Under the pieces are notes generated by a model. That model was given only the letters and a program-made list of their open reading frames with translations, was not told the DNA's origin and did not search any database. DNA of 46,045 nucleotides from Didymodactylos carnosus (lineage: Eukaryota; Rotifera; Eurotatoria; Philodinida; Philodinidae), in assembly GCA_905250885.1 (NCBI GenBank), contig CAJNOQ010000582.1, positions 1 through 46,045 of the forward strand, given 5' to 3'. The stretch's first letter is position 1. The number at the start of each line of letters is the position of its first letter. Of the stretch, positions 9,624-20,900 are shown piece by piece. Made by a program: the position numbers and the translations under genes.

Positions 9624-11947
9624 ATGGGTCGAAGTAGAGATCGTTCACACTCTCGGAGCATGTCATCTTCATCGAGTGGCCGAGCTGCCCACTCATCAAA
9701 TTGGGATGGTGAAGGTAAAATCTAAATTAAACTATCTCTTTGTGCTCAATCATTTCTAGAACATGAGTTTTCTTTCTTATAGGCGGTTATCGTTTACATA
9801 TATCCGATCTGAATGCTGGTGTAACACGTAAAGAAGTTGAACGTATTTTTGGTAAATTTGGTCCAATTAATGAAGTTTGGGTGGCTACAAACCCGCCTTG
9901 TTTTGCGTTTGTAAATTACAAACACCGTTCAGATGGAGAACAAGCAATCAAAGAATTGGATGGGAAGTAAGTATATAATAGATTATGGTGGAGGTTGAAC
10001 TTGATGACACCATAAATCTTTGATAGTTTAACAAACTGAAAAACAGATTTTTGGTTTAGCATATCATAGAAGCTTAAGTGAAAGTTTTCATCTACAATGT
10101 TTGTTTTTTTTTCGTACTATCGTGTTCGTTTTCTAAGCAATCATATTGTAAGGGAGAGTAATCTTTCTATTTTCAGAGTTATTGGTGGAAGTCGTGTGGG
10201 AATTAGTTGGGCACGTAAACGTAATTATGGAGGTAAGACTGATCGAAGTATTAAATGAAATATGTTTTATTATATCATCTTTGTAACAGGTCGACGCCCT
10301 TATAGACAAACATCGCCTTATGGAGGAGGACGGGGTGGCTGGAATGATCGACGGGGTGGTGGCGATCGTGCTGGTGGTTATGGTGGTGGTGGCGGCGGTG
10401 GTGGTGGTTCGTCTTATCGTCGACATTATTCTCCGAGAAGAGATTCAAGGTATGTTGCATAAAGAAAGCGTTTTTGATAAGAAAATAGCTTTTATTTTGT
10501 GAAGTGCAATTCTTCTAATCCTTCATAATTGCGAAAAATAATCTGAATTAGGTTTTAGTAAAACTGTAAGAGTGAGATTGTTAGTGTGAGATTTTCTATG
10601 GTAGTGTGGTAGTATCATTTTCTTTAACCGTTGTTTTTTGATCATGAAGATGGAAAGCTGAAAACTCTTGTATAATAAATATAGCAAGTTTCGAACAAGA
10701 ACAGTTCAAGAAGCTCAATAAGTCGACGTATTGCTACATGATAAAAACAAAATGAGTTTTTTCTAATTTGCGCTGGTTCCTTGTGACTTTTTAGTTCCTA
10801 TTCACAGGATAGAGTTGGGTTCAAGGTCATTATTAAACTTGCAGCACATTTTACGGAAATATTTTATTATTTATAAAATGAAACATAGTTTTTGGTAAAG
10901 TTATAGTTTCAAAAAAAGTTTCATTCGATCACCAAAAGATCATTCTTAACTAAATTTTAATATGTGAAATATAAAACGCTTTTTACTTTTTTGAGATAAG
11001 ATATTTTCAGACAATAGTTCTCACTTTCTCTTGTAGTAGTAGCAGTAGTAGTAGTTTTAGTAATACTCATTCATATATCGAATATTTTATCGTGTGTCGA
11101 TATATTTGATTTTAGCCTTTTACTATTGTTGGTGCGTCGCGGCTTGGCCTCATTTTTGTGCAAAAAATGATTGAAATGCTTGTTTTACACATTCCATACT
11201 GTATACCGTGTCATATCTGCTGTGTTTGGTTGCTTTAACTGATTGATGATATGTATAATGAAATAATGACAATGACATGAAGTGTTTATCCGCATTCAGC
11301 CACTTGATTGTGATTTGTTTGGCGGTCTATTTTGAGTGTTGTTTGGCTACCACTGTGTTTTACAATTTATGGTAAACATAACGGCAAAAACCAGTAGACC
11401 CACGCACGGATTCTTATCTGAGGGCTTTATTTTTTGTTGGATAAATGCGTATTGATGTCTCTCTGGTCTTTAGTGTGCTTCATGAATATTTCTTTCAGGT
11501 CACGAAGTGGTTCTCGTGAGCGTTCGGGTCGTCGCCGTTCATCTCGTTCGCTATCTGGAGATCGACGTCGTCATTCTCCATCACGTAGTCCAGCGCCAAA
11601 ACGTGGTCGCTCTCCTGCACAACAGCAACAAAAACAGTCATCATCGAAACATAGTAACTCAAAGGAAAAGAACAATAATAATAATAATCGTAGTAGTCGA
11701 TCTGCTTCACCGAATGAGCCAGTTATGTATGTAGTATTTATTCTCTCATAATGTTTTCGAGTATAATATAAATATGTCTTTTTAGTCGTAGAAATCGTCG
11801 TACAAGAAGTGGAAGCCTATCGCCAAGAAGAAGTAAAGATGAAGATGATAATGGTTACAAGTAAGAATTGTTAATAACTTTCGTTGTCTATTCACTAGAT
11901 CTCATTCTTTCATTTCTTCTAGAATCGCTGCTGTTGAAAATGATTAA
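9624..11947 (+). CDS. SR splicing factor, SRSF3/SRSF7-like, copy 1
   Basis: Seven exons (9624-9714, 9783-9966, 10177-10232, 10290-10449, 11499-11726, 11786-11860, 11923-11947) give 272 residues. An RRM spans about residues 33-103 with RNP2-like LHISDL and RNP1-like NPPCFAFVNY; the NPP-FAFV pattern and GSRVGISWARKR are typical of SRSF3/SRSF7. Next comes a glycine-rich linker (residues about 111-155) and then an arginine/serine tail with SRSGSRERSGRRRSSRS. SR proteins bind exonic enhancers and recruit spliceosome parts in the nucleus. All introns are GT-AG and short except intron 4 (1049 bases). An acceptor-like TTTTAG ends 38 bases before the ATG. A polyadenylation signal AATAAA is at about 12213. 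Confidence 0.93.
10450..11498 (+). other. Long intron 4 of SR gene copy 1
   Basis: This 1049-base intron splits the glycine-rich linker from the RS tail, exactly where copy 2 has its long intron. Other introns of the gene are 57-210 bases. It includes TAG repeats near 11035. I could not assign a poison exon with confidence, but a cryptic acceptor TTTAG at 11468-11472 lies 26 bases before the real one. Confidence 0.6.
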
Positions 11948-12660
11948 ATTAAGATACGATACTGTCACCAAAAGTAATTAATTATGACTGAAATATGTAT
12001 TTCTCCTACTCAGCAGACATTAAAATAGACAAGTTGCTGTTTTAAATTTTCTTTTTGTTTTCATCGATCAATGTATCGTACTCATTCTTCTCTGTTTACA
12101 AGTTCTTTACTGTTTGTAAATTCATATTAATCTTACTATGTTGTCACTGCAAATATATCTGTACTTTTCGTGTACGTGTATGTATTTGTGTTTTTGTGTT
12201 CTTTGTTTTTGAAATAAATATGAAAAAACATTAAATGTTATTGTTTTTTCTCATAGAAGTTTTTCATATATTATTTTACGAGATCTAGGTTAACACTAAT
12301 ATACTGCTTTGATGATTCTATTAATGATATTGGTACATAAGCTGCATTTTCTCAAAGATACTATTGTCATTTCATATAAGCCCTGTATAGGGATGAGAAG
12401 AACAGCAAAAAAAATAATTAGATCGAGATACACCGCACTAAATTGATTACGGGATGTTAGCTATACATAAAAAAAGAAGTTCTCGTATGCATAGTTACAT
12501 CAGATTTACTCAGTAAACCATAATTTATGTGCAAGAAAATCTTTCTCACGTTTTTTTCACTAAATTTGAGATTTTCTGATTTTGTAAAGCTATTTTTGTA
12601 CCTCGTTTTCTCTCAGATACTTTTATAGATGTCTATTTTGTTATAAATATTTTTACTTTT
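11948..12660. other. 3'UTR and spacer between the SR genes
   Basis: The first 280 bases are likely the 3'UTR of SR copy 1, with a GT-rich run and AATAAA at about 12213. The rest is spacer and upstream region of copy 2, ending in a pyrimidine-rich tract and TTTGTAG at 12662-12668. No other gene is seen. Confidence 0.5.
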
Positions 12661-12704
12661 GTTTGTAGATATCAATTGTTACACAGGACTTTGTTGGAAA
12701 ACAA

Positions 12705-14785
12705 ATGGGTAGAAGCAGAGATCGATCACGCTCGCGCTCGATGTCCTCTTCGTCAAGCGGTCGAGCTGCTCATTCAACGAATTGGGATGGTGAAGGTAAA
12801 ATTTAACTGATTCTAATTTCTCTTTTTTTCACAACACAGTTATATAAATTTTGTTTTTGAAGGTGGTTATCGTGTACATGTATCAGATTTAACAGTTGGA
12901 GTTTCAAGAAAAGAAGTGGAAAGAATGTTTGCAAAATTTGGTCCAATTAATGAAGTTTGGGTGGCAACAAATCCGCCTTGTTTTGCATTTGTTAATTTTA
13001 TGCATCGATCCGATGGAGAACAAGCTATTAAAGAATTGGATGGCAAGTACGTATTTCAATTAAGACAAAAATGACTGTGATTTATAGAGATATCATCACT
13101 TGTAGAGTTATTGGTAGTTCTCGTGTTGGACTTAGTTGGGCACGTAAACGTAATTATGGAGGTAGGATGTTAATGATAATTTCTACAAATTATTTCATAT
13201 TAAATTATTATTGCTGTAAACGATAGGTCGAAGAGGTGGATATCGTCCTTATAGTGGTGGTCCACCAAGACGATCACCATCACCCTATCGCTCATATTCA
13301 TCAAGAACAACTAGAACAAGTAGATATGGATATAGTCCAAAACGGTATATGTCAAGGTAAGTTAATACTTATTATTTCTATTTGAAGTTAAGGAGGAAAC
13401 TTGTTTGCATAATTTGTGTCAAATTCATCTTCTAATACAATTATACAATTATACTAAATAATACATGACATTTATGAATTTGATATAAATGATGCCTGTT
13501 TTTTATCATATTATCTAGAGACTAGGTAGTATTTTTCGATTTGAAAATAATGAAAAGAATTATGTACTTTTTCGGTTGAGTTATTTGATATTTGACTTTT
13601 GTACGACCATAATGTCTGAAAAATTGTATTTAGAATAATCTGACTTTTTTCTTGAAAAAAATTGTTTGTTCGATATACACGATATAAAAAACGACAATCA
13701 TTTTGTTTTTTTGAAGAAAAACAAACATCCACTTAACTCTTTGTTGAATATTTTTCTGACAAGAGAATCTAATGAAATCGTTCCAGTTTTATTAATATTT
13801 GATTTTAGTCTTGATCATTATATGGCAGCTTCTACGCTTTTGGGGTGGTTTTAATGAGATAATGGTATTTTTTTGTCCATTTAATGGATTTCATTGGCCA
13901 CACAAATCCATTCTTTTGAGTAATAATCTAACATATCCCTGAAATATGGTGCATTTTAATGCAACATATGTCTGTATATCTCTCTCTCTCTCTATCTCTC
14001 TCTCTTATGAGCGATGAATAATGGCTTGGCGAAACGTGTTGCGAGCTTGGGTGGGTGCTTGTTGTTTGTCGTTAATAATGGCACATGGGTCTACACTGAG
14101 GTATGTTGACCCCAATGATAGTGGACAAGATTAGTATAAACTAATTCGAAATAAAACACGACTACCTAATTTTTCCTTTAAAATATATGAATAATTTTCT
14201 TTTCTGTTATTATTCAGATCTCGTTCGCGTTCAAATTCTCGTGACCGACATCGTCGTCGGTCAAGAACAAGATCGCGCGATCGTCGATCGTCATCTCGTC
14301 AAAGATATTCAACAAAACGAATAAAAACATCGCAAACACATCGTTCAAATAATCGTGGTGATGGTAGTGCCAGCGATGGTAATCGTTCACCAGTACGTCA
14401 ACAATCAAAGCGAAGAGAGGATTCAAGAGATGGTGAACGACAACGTCGTAGTAGAACACGTTCAAGATCAAGACAACCGAATAACGGACTCGAATCACCA
14501 AATTATAATAAGTATGTAATATTATTTGTTAAATTTTAAACTATTTGCAGTTATAGAGGTTTTTGATTGTTATACATCATTTTGCCGGTTTGTTCATTAT
14601 TTAAGTTCATTATATTTTTTAAGTGGTCGTCGCGAATCGAGAAGTCGTTCTCGTGAAAGTCTAGAACGTGAAACTTCAAATCGTGACGAAAATAATTATG
14701 AGTGAGAAATTGTCTTATAAACATTAACATCGTAAAATACATCATATTTTTTTATTCTAGAGGTTCACCAGTGGCTGCCAATTAA
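12705..14785 (+). CDS. SR splicing factor, SRSF3/SRSF7-like, copy 2
   Basis: Seven exons (12705-12795, 12863-13046, 13106-13161, 13227-13356, 14218-14511, 14624-14701, 14761-14785) give 285 residues. The first three exons have exactly the same lengths (91, 184, 56) and phases as copy 1. The N-terminus MGRSRDRSRSRSMSSSSSGR and the RRM (VHVSDL, NPPCFAFVNF, GSSRVGLSWARKR) are nearly the same, so this is a tandem duplicate. The glycine linker is shorter and richer in SPYRSYSSRTTRTSRYGY, and the RS tail is longer with several RDR and RSRSR runs. The role is nuclear splicing regulation. Acceptor-like TTTGTAG lies 36 bases before the ATG. Intron 4 is long (861 bases) and holds a candidate poison exon. 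AATAAA is at about 15096. Confidence 0.93.
13978..14005. repeat. CT microsatellite
   Basis: A run of CT dinucleotides with one interruption. Its position just upstream of a 3' splice site suggests it serves as a polypyrimidine tract for the candidate cassette exon. Confidence 0.85.
14012..14100 (+). other. Candidate poison cassette exon in SR copy 2
   Basis: Inside intron 4 a (CT)n pyrimidine tract (13978-14005) is followed by TATGAG, then 89 bases, then a good donor GTATGT at 14101. Exon 4 ends in phase 2, so inclusion would read AGC GAT GAA TAA and stop at once. This layout matches the autoregulatory poison exons known in animal SR genes. It is an inference from splice signals only. Confidence 0.45.
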
Positions 14786-17700
14786 TGGGTGTGCAGATGT
14801 TATACAAACTTTCTTTGTTTTGTATGCCCTACTCTATTCTTTTTCCTATGTTTGATGTTGTTTTCTCTTTTTGTGCACTATTTTCGTTTATTTATTTCTC
14901 TATTTGCAGTCATACTTGTTTCAAACATATGTTTACCTATTTAGAACTTGTACTCACTCAACGAAAATTGTTTTTCTATATATTGTACTCTGTCGTTAAA
15001 AATAATAAGATGTTAATCCTGCATTGATATTTTCGTTTTTTGAAAATTAATATAAGAAGCAAAGAATCTATGTTAACATAGTTGAATTCTACAGAAATAA
15101 ATATAGTCTACTTTACAATCACTACTAGTGTACAAACAAATCAAGTATAAATAATTTTCTACTGTTGTTCAGAAATTTACTGTACGCACGGGCAAAACGA
15201 TGTCAAAACATTTCCCGTAAGTACCCCGACCGAAAACTCATCGCGTACTAGATAATCGACTATGAAGAAGACGAATCTGCAACACATTTTGACTGAGCAA
15301 GCTTTTAAAGGTTTTCGATCTAGTGATGTTGCATTCACTAGTATACTAACATTAATTTACTAGCTCATTAGATGTGGCCGCCAGCGTCATCTATCCCATA
15401 AGTATACTTGTATTTCTAGTTAGTAATCTTGGCTGTATAAAGATTATTTTAAACAAACTCTTTCGTTTTGCTCAGAGCATATATTTATCGAAGACTTACT
15501 TTTTCATTTATTATTGGGGGTTGAATCATAGGAACATGTTTCTCAAACTCGATAGATGGGGACAAGAAAAAAGATATTTCATTTTTGATCCTAAAAATGC
15601 AGAAAAGAAAGAAAAAAACGAAACTCTTCATGTCATATACTTATACACATAACAATAAAAAGCCTGCCTACACGAAGCCATTTTAAAATGTTTTTTTTAA
15701 ATGATTGTTGAAAATGTATTCAACAATTATACTGTAAGAAAAATTTCTTTCCTTCTATTTTTACATCCTTCTTTTCATAGATTTTCTACTCTAGCGACGT
15801 TTTGTTTTGTCTACTGTTGTCTGTATGATACACTGTTGAGATTGTTTGGTCAAATAACAAAAAGAGTAACGATATGTTTTGTATTATATGTAAATCAAAG
15901 ATATCGATTAATATATTATGGTAATAGTAAGAGTGACTTTCGAGTGATGAATTCTGACCTTGTCGTTGAATGAGTTAGATTGTCTATATCGATTATCCGT
16001 TTGAGCCATTTCTTCCCCTAAGAGAACTTCTCATTTGCAGCAAAGCAAAAAATATGCTAAAGAAATATAGACACCTTAACAGAAAATGAGAGGAGGAAGA
16101 CGTATGAGAGAAATTTCAAGATTTCTTTGAGAAAAATCTTAGCCTCCCCACTAGGAATAAAAGGTCATGATCTTCTGTAATAGTTGTGCATATCTACTCT
16201 CTTTAGTTGGAGATCGTTCCAAAGGACATTTTTCAAAAAATTATGCTCTCGACCGGCCGTGTGTTGCAGGTGACCTACTATTTCGAGAAGAGTTCAGGTT
16301 AGCAACCAGTATTTTTCACTTTCGAAAACTATTTTAGACGGTTTTTTTATATGAGGTTTTATGTGAGGTTTGTTAAAGGTATTTTTCACCCCTAGAGTTT
16401 TAGATGAACTTCTTTTTTGTGAACTTCTTTTCGACATTTTTTGTTTGTGTATGACAGCCATCGAAATTATACATGGGATCATATATGATTGTATCATCGG
16501 CTCCTCTTCAAACAGCTATAGTAAGAAAAACTTCGAAGTATAAAGATATTCACGCTTAGTCTATACGAAAACAAAAATATAATACAAAACGGTGACTCAA
16601 TAATTACCGGGACCTTGGCGTAAGAGGATGAGAAATTTCCGGATTTTGATTTCTTGAAATTTTATGTTTTATCAAAATCTTAAGTCAAGGGATTGAATTG
16701 TGAACGTCAAGAGTTTGAGTTATAAAATAACCTGATTACTACTTATTCATCTAAACTCAAATATGTTCTATGTATTACTAAAAATCGTTTATAATAAAAT
16801 GTATGCCGCTAATGGATACTTTTTTCAAATTTATTATTTATCCACTTTTCTTTACTCACCTTTTTTCAATCAACAATTTATGTGTGCATGAGTTTAACAT
16901 AACAGTAAAATTGTGACTACTTGAAATAAGTATCACACGTAGATGATAAAAAGTACAATATGTAGCTGCTCTACACTGTAGCATTCATACTGTAACATAA
17001 CGCTCAATTACGCACATAGGACAAATAATAGTATGAGCACTACTTAGTTACGTGAGTGTAAAGAAGGATAATGTTAAAGGTTATCGTGTTCGAAATCAGC
17101 TGAATAATAAGTATTCAGAGAGATTTCTATATATAATAGTGATTCTCTTTTCATACAGCTGGGTAAATAACGTTGAAAAAAAACATATTAGCATCTAAGG
17201 AACACTGTGAAACTTAGAATCTATTTTCTCATGTTATTACTTCGTCAAAAAGTATTTTCTTTACCAAGACCACACCCAAAAGTCTGTTAAATTAGTGAAA
17301 ATGTCATGAAGATAATAATTTCTAGTGAACGTTCAGCTGTAGATTGCTAGTTGGCATTAGATGTGGATTGGATTGGATGCGAGTATATCTTATATGCCCT
17401 AAAACCTGATATTTATCTAAATTCCGGAAGATTTGACCTGTCATAGAAGTAGTACAACAGATTTTATCAACAATCTTAAGTAACTAGCGTACACTGTTTG
17501 TACAAGATGTTTGTTAAAGCAATGTGTTCTTGTTTAAACATATTCTACATAAATTAGTTGTTAACTTTGAATATTTGTGTTAAAAATTGCTACAGAAATT
17601 TTTAACGTTGATTATTTGACTTGGATTTGTGTATGAAAGTTTGTACCAGATTTCTACCTTTACTTAACAATGAACGTAATTAGTTCAGAAAAACGGTTGA

Positions 17701-17886
17701 AGACTGTTTTTCTTAAACTTCTTGGTAGTTTCATCACGATTCTATAAAGTAAAAAAGCAACTTTGGACTGTGAAAGTCTACATTTTTTTCTTTGCTATCT
17801 TCTGAAGTAGAGATGATTTTCATGTTCTTTACTGCTAACTGCTCTTGGAATCAATGCAGTATTAGTTGATTCTTTCTTGATTTATA
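14786..17886. other. 3'UTR of SR copy 2 and gene-free spacer
   Basis: After the SR stop comes a T-rich 3'UTR with AATAAA at about 15096. At about 15240-15335 lies a diverged solo arm of the inverted-repeat element found at 26746-27050. From 15340 to 17886 I find no supported gene; long-ish open frames at 15374-15652 and 15701-15973 have the hydrophobic AT-driven composition of chance ORFs. The stretch ends in an acceptor-like TTTATAG. Confidence 0.45.
15240..15335. repeat. Solo arm related to the 26746-27050 hairpin element
   Basis: The words GATAATCGACTATG, then TTTTGACTGAGCAAGCTTTTAAAGG, correspond in order and spacing to GGTAATCGACTATGG and TTTTGACCGAATACGCTTTTAAAAT in the right arm of the hairpin at 26985-27030. 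The opposite arm is not seen, so it is a fragment. Confidence 0.5.
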
Positions 17887-17914
17887 GATATATCTGTAAA
17901 ATAGGCTAATACCA

Positions 17915-20900
17915 ATGGCTGATGCGGCAATCCTCTCCCTCGAGCAGATGGTGCATCTCTCATTGGGTGATCCTGAAGTTGGAGCTGTTAATTTTAATGT
18001 TTTGAAAACACTACTACTACAAATGTTAAAAGCAATGAATTTATTCAATTACAAACCGGATTCAATGTCCGACGATGATAGGCGATCATTGAAAGAAGCA
18101 CTTAGTATTCCTACATCATCATCAAATGATAAACGACAGGTTAAATTTAAAGATGATACATTTATTGAAAAAATTGATAATGCTGAGACTAGCATATCAG
18201 CAAGCGGCGGAGATGTAAAACCAAAAAGACGTGATCGAAGCTCTGAACGATTAGCATTACTAGAAGAAAAAGTATTTCGTTTTGAAAGTCAGCTGAATGC
18301 ATTTAATCAAATTCCGTCGAATGATGAGTTAATTGAAAAAGCAAAAGAAGTAGGAAAAACATCACCAAGAAACATCTCGTCATCAACAATGAACGACAGT
18401 AGTGGAGAAAAAAGGAAGAGCTCAAATAAAGGTCCAATCTTAGAAATATGGCAATACACACAATTAGAAAAACGAATTGAATCGGCTGAAAATGGGATAA
18501 CGAGGGTAAGATAAAAACATTAATTCTTCGATCGCTTTTGAGTAAACTTAACAGATATCACTGTGACGATTTGTTTTATTGAGAACTACGCAATGAATAT
18601 TTGTTTTAGCTTGCCTCATTATTACAAGATTTGTTATCAGACATGAGTGATTTGAAGGAGTCGCATGAATCAATGAAAAAATTGTTGGATGCACTCAATA
18701 AACAACAAGAGGATTTAAAAAATTTGTGTGATGCGTTGAACAAAGAAAAAGGAAATTGGGTCAGTAGACACAATAAAATAGAATTAGGTAAATTATTTAG
18801 TTACATGGTTCTATTTTAGGCGAAGAAAAGTGATGTTGAAGATTCAAATGAAAAGATACGCAATCTGCAAAATACGCTGGTATTTATCAAACAATTTTTC
18901 CATACACATCCACGTGATATCTTCCCGTTTCTAATACCTATCTAGGAGCCATTGCAAGCGATTCAAGAGCGACTTGCTAATATGGAAGACTATGTTGTAT
19001 GAAACGTTTTAAGAAATGAAATATTTTTTGGATTTTTTTACACGTAGCATACACATGAGCACTATACCACGGTTTATTGTTTAAAGAATTATTATCATGC
19101 ACTAAATCACGTTAATTACTCTACATCTAATCGGTTAGATCGAACATGTAATATTATACTCAATAGACAGTAGAAAAGACAATCTGTCTGATATAGATAT
19201 AAGGAGTAGAACAGAATATGCAGAATAAGAAAAATTTGATATTTACATAAAATATCTTATTCCAGATCACTGGTAAAAAATCAATAAAAGTCATTATTAA
19301 GTAAGAAACGATGTAAGCTTAAATAAAATACTGGAAAATAAAGAATTTTCTAAACTCAGAAAACTCTTTTTCAACTAAGAGAGAAAAAATTCTTCACACT
19401 ATCATGACGTCCGGAATTTTAACTAGCATACTGTCTCTGCCATCTTCTTTGTATGTATTTTTCTTTTCCCTGAGAAAATGACTGCTGTACTTTTATTAGT
19501 TCAGTTTTTCGAAAGCTCTCAATTCGGATTGATTTCTTTCACCGTTCTCACTAGTGTGAAACATTTTTCCTATGACAAAGGAAAAATAAAATTTTTCATC
19601 GTTTAGACGTCATTACGTGAACGTTTGGATAATTTACCGCAGCCGACCAGTAATGGGCAGTCCATCGATTTATCAAATTATGTCACATGGGATAAATTAG
19701 AAGATGCGTTACGAGGTATGCGTGAATCAGTTGAAAAATCCACGGCTGCCGCAATGGAAGCTGCCAGAAATATAACTCGCCCACCGGTTGTTGAACGGCA
19801 AATGCAAACTGTAAGTAACATGGTCTTGTGTTGTTTTAAATTAAATGTTGAATTGTTTATTAATCTTCTAGTCTGCCAAGTTTCAGGTATAGGGTGTGTG
19901 CAGATGCTAAAAAATTCAAAAATTGCGCACTTTTAACCTTGACTATGGATATGCACTTCTACTAATTTTAGGAAACTCTTTTATCTAACTAAATGTGTGA
20001 ATGATTAGTTTTGCCGAATTTGTTGATTCTGATAGCGAAGGTAATCCGTAGGATGACAAGTTTAAAAGTGTTACATGTGAGGAATAGAACAAGATATTCA
20101 CCGAAAATCAAAAGCAGACAATGAGCCATAGTCACACCTTGATGAGATCGCTACATGTCGGTATTATTATCTTGCATTCTGTCTATGAAATACACGCAGT
20201 CATACGGCCAGCTTTCAAGCTGTTTGACAACCAACACACGGCGCCTTCACCAGGATGTGAATATGGTTCATCTTACCATTTTTCTAAGTTAAGAGATGGG
20301 AAAATGATTGAAAGGTATCTTTGTTGCTTCCTTCCAGCCTAAAAAGCTTGAAAACACTTTGTGATTCTTATTGGGACAATCTGCCTATTTCTTTTAATAC
20401 AGCTCGACGCTTAAGGCCTCTCTCCGAAATCGATGTTTTTGATAAAAACCAAAATTGGGTTTCTTGCTTGGTTAGATAGGCTGAAGTCTCCTCTTTCAGA
20501 ATCTGTGTCGTTTTCCACAAAAAGGTTAGTTTTTCATGGTCGTTGAGAGGTCTTAGATTAAACCTTAGATCTATCACGATCATCTTCAAACTTCTTTAAC
20601 GTTTGTCTCTGAACATGATTTTGGCACAGTAAACTTGCTGCTCCTCCCAGATGGTTCGTCAGACGATCTTTATTTTTTTATTTTGCAGCCAAGACATTTA
20701 TCTAAAAATTGCGCGTGGCAATTTCTGAATTAGGCTTCTTGAACCGAGAAAAGCAGGAATTGCTACCCCGGATTACAGGGTTTTGACTTAAAGTCCGTGC
20801 AGAAAATGAACGAAAGCAAATTTTAAAAATTACCACGAACAATCTTTAGATAAATGTCTTACTTCAACAAAAAAAAAAGAGACGACGATTATTCAATAAA

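Noticed and set aside
10133-10426. Threonine-rich minus-strand frame opposite the SR gene
   Set aside because: It is the shadow of the glycine codon run in exon 4 of SR copy 1.
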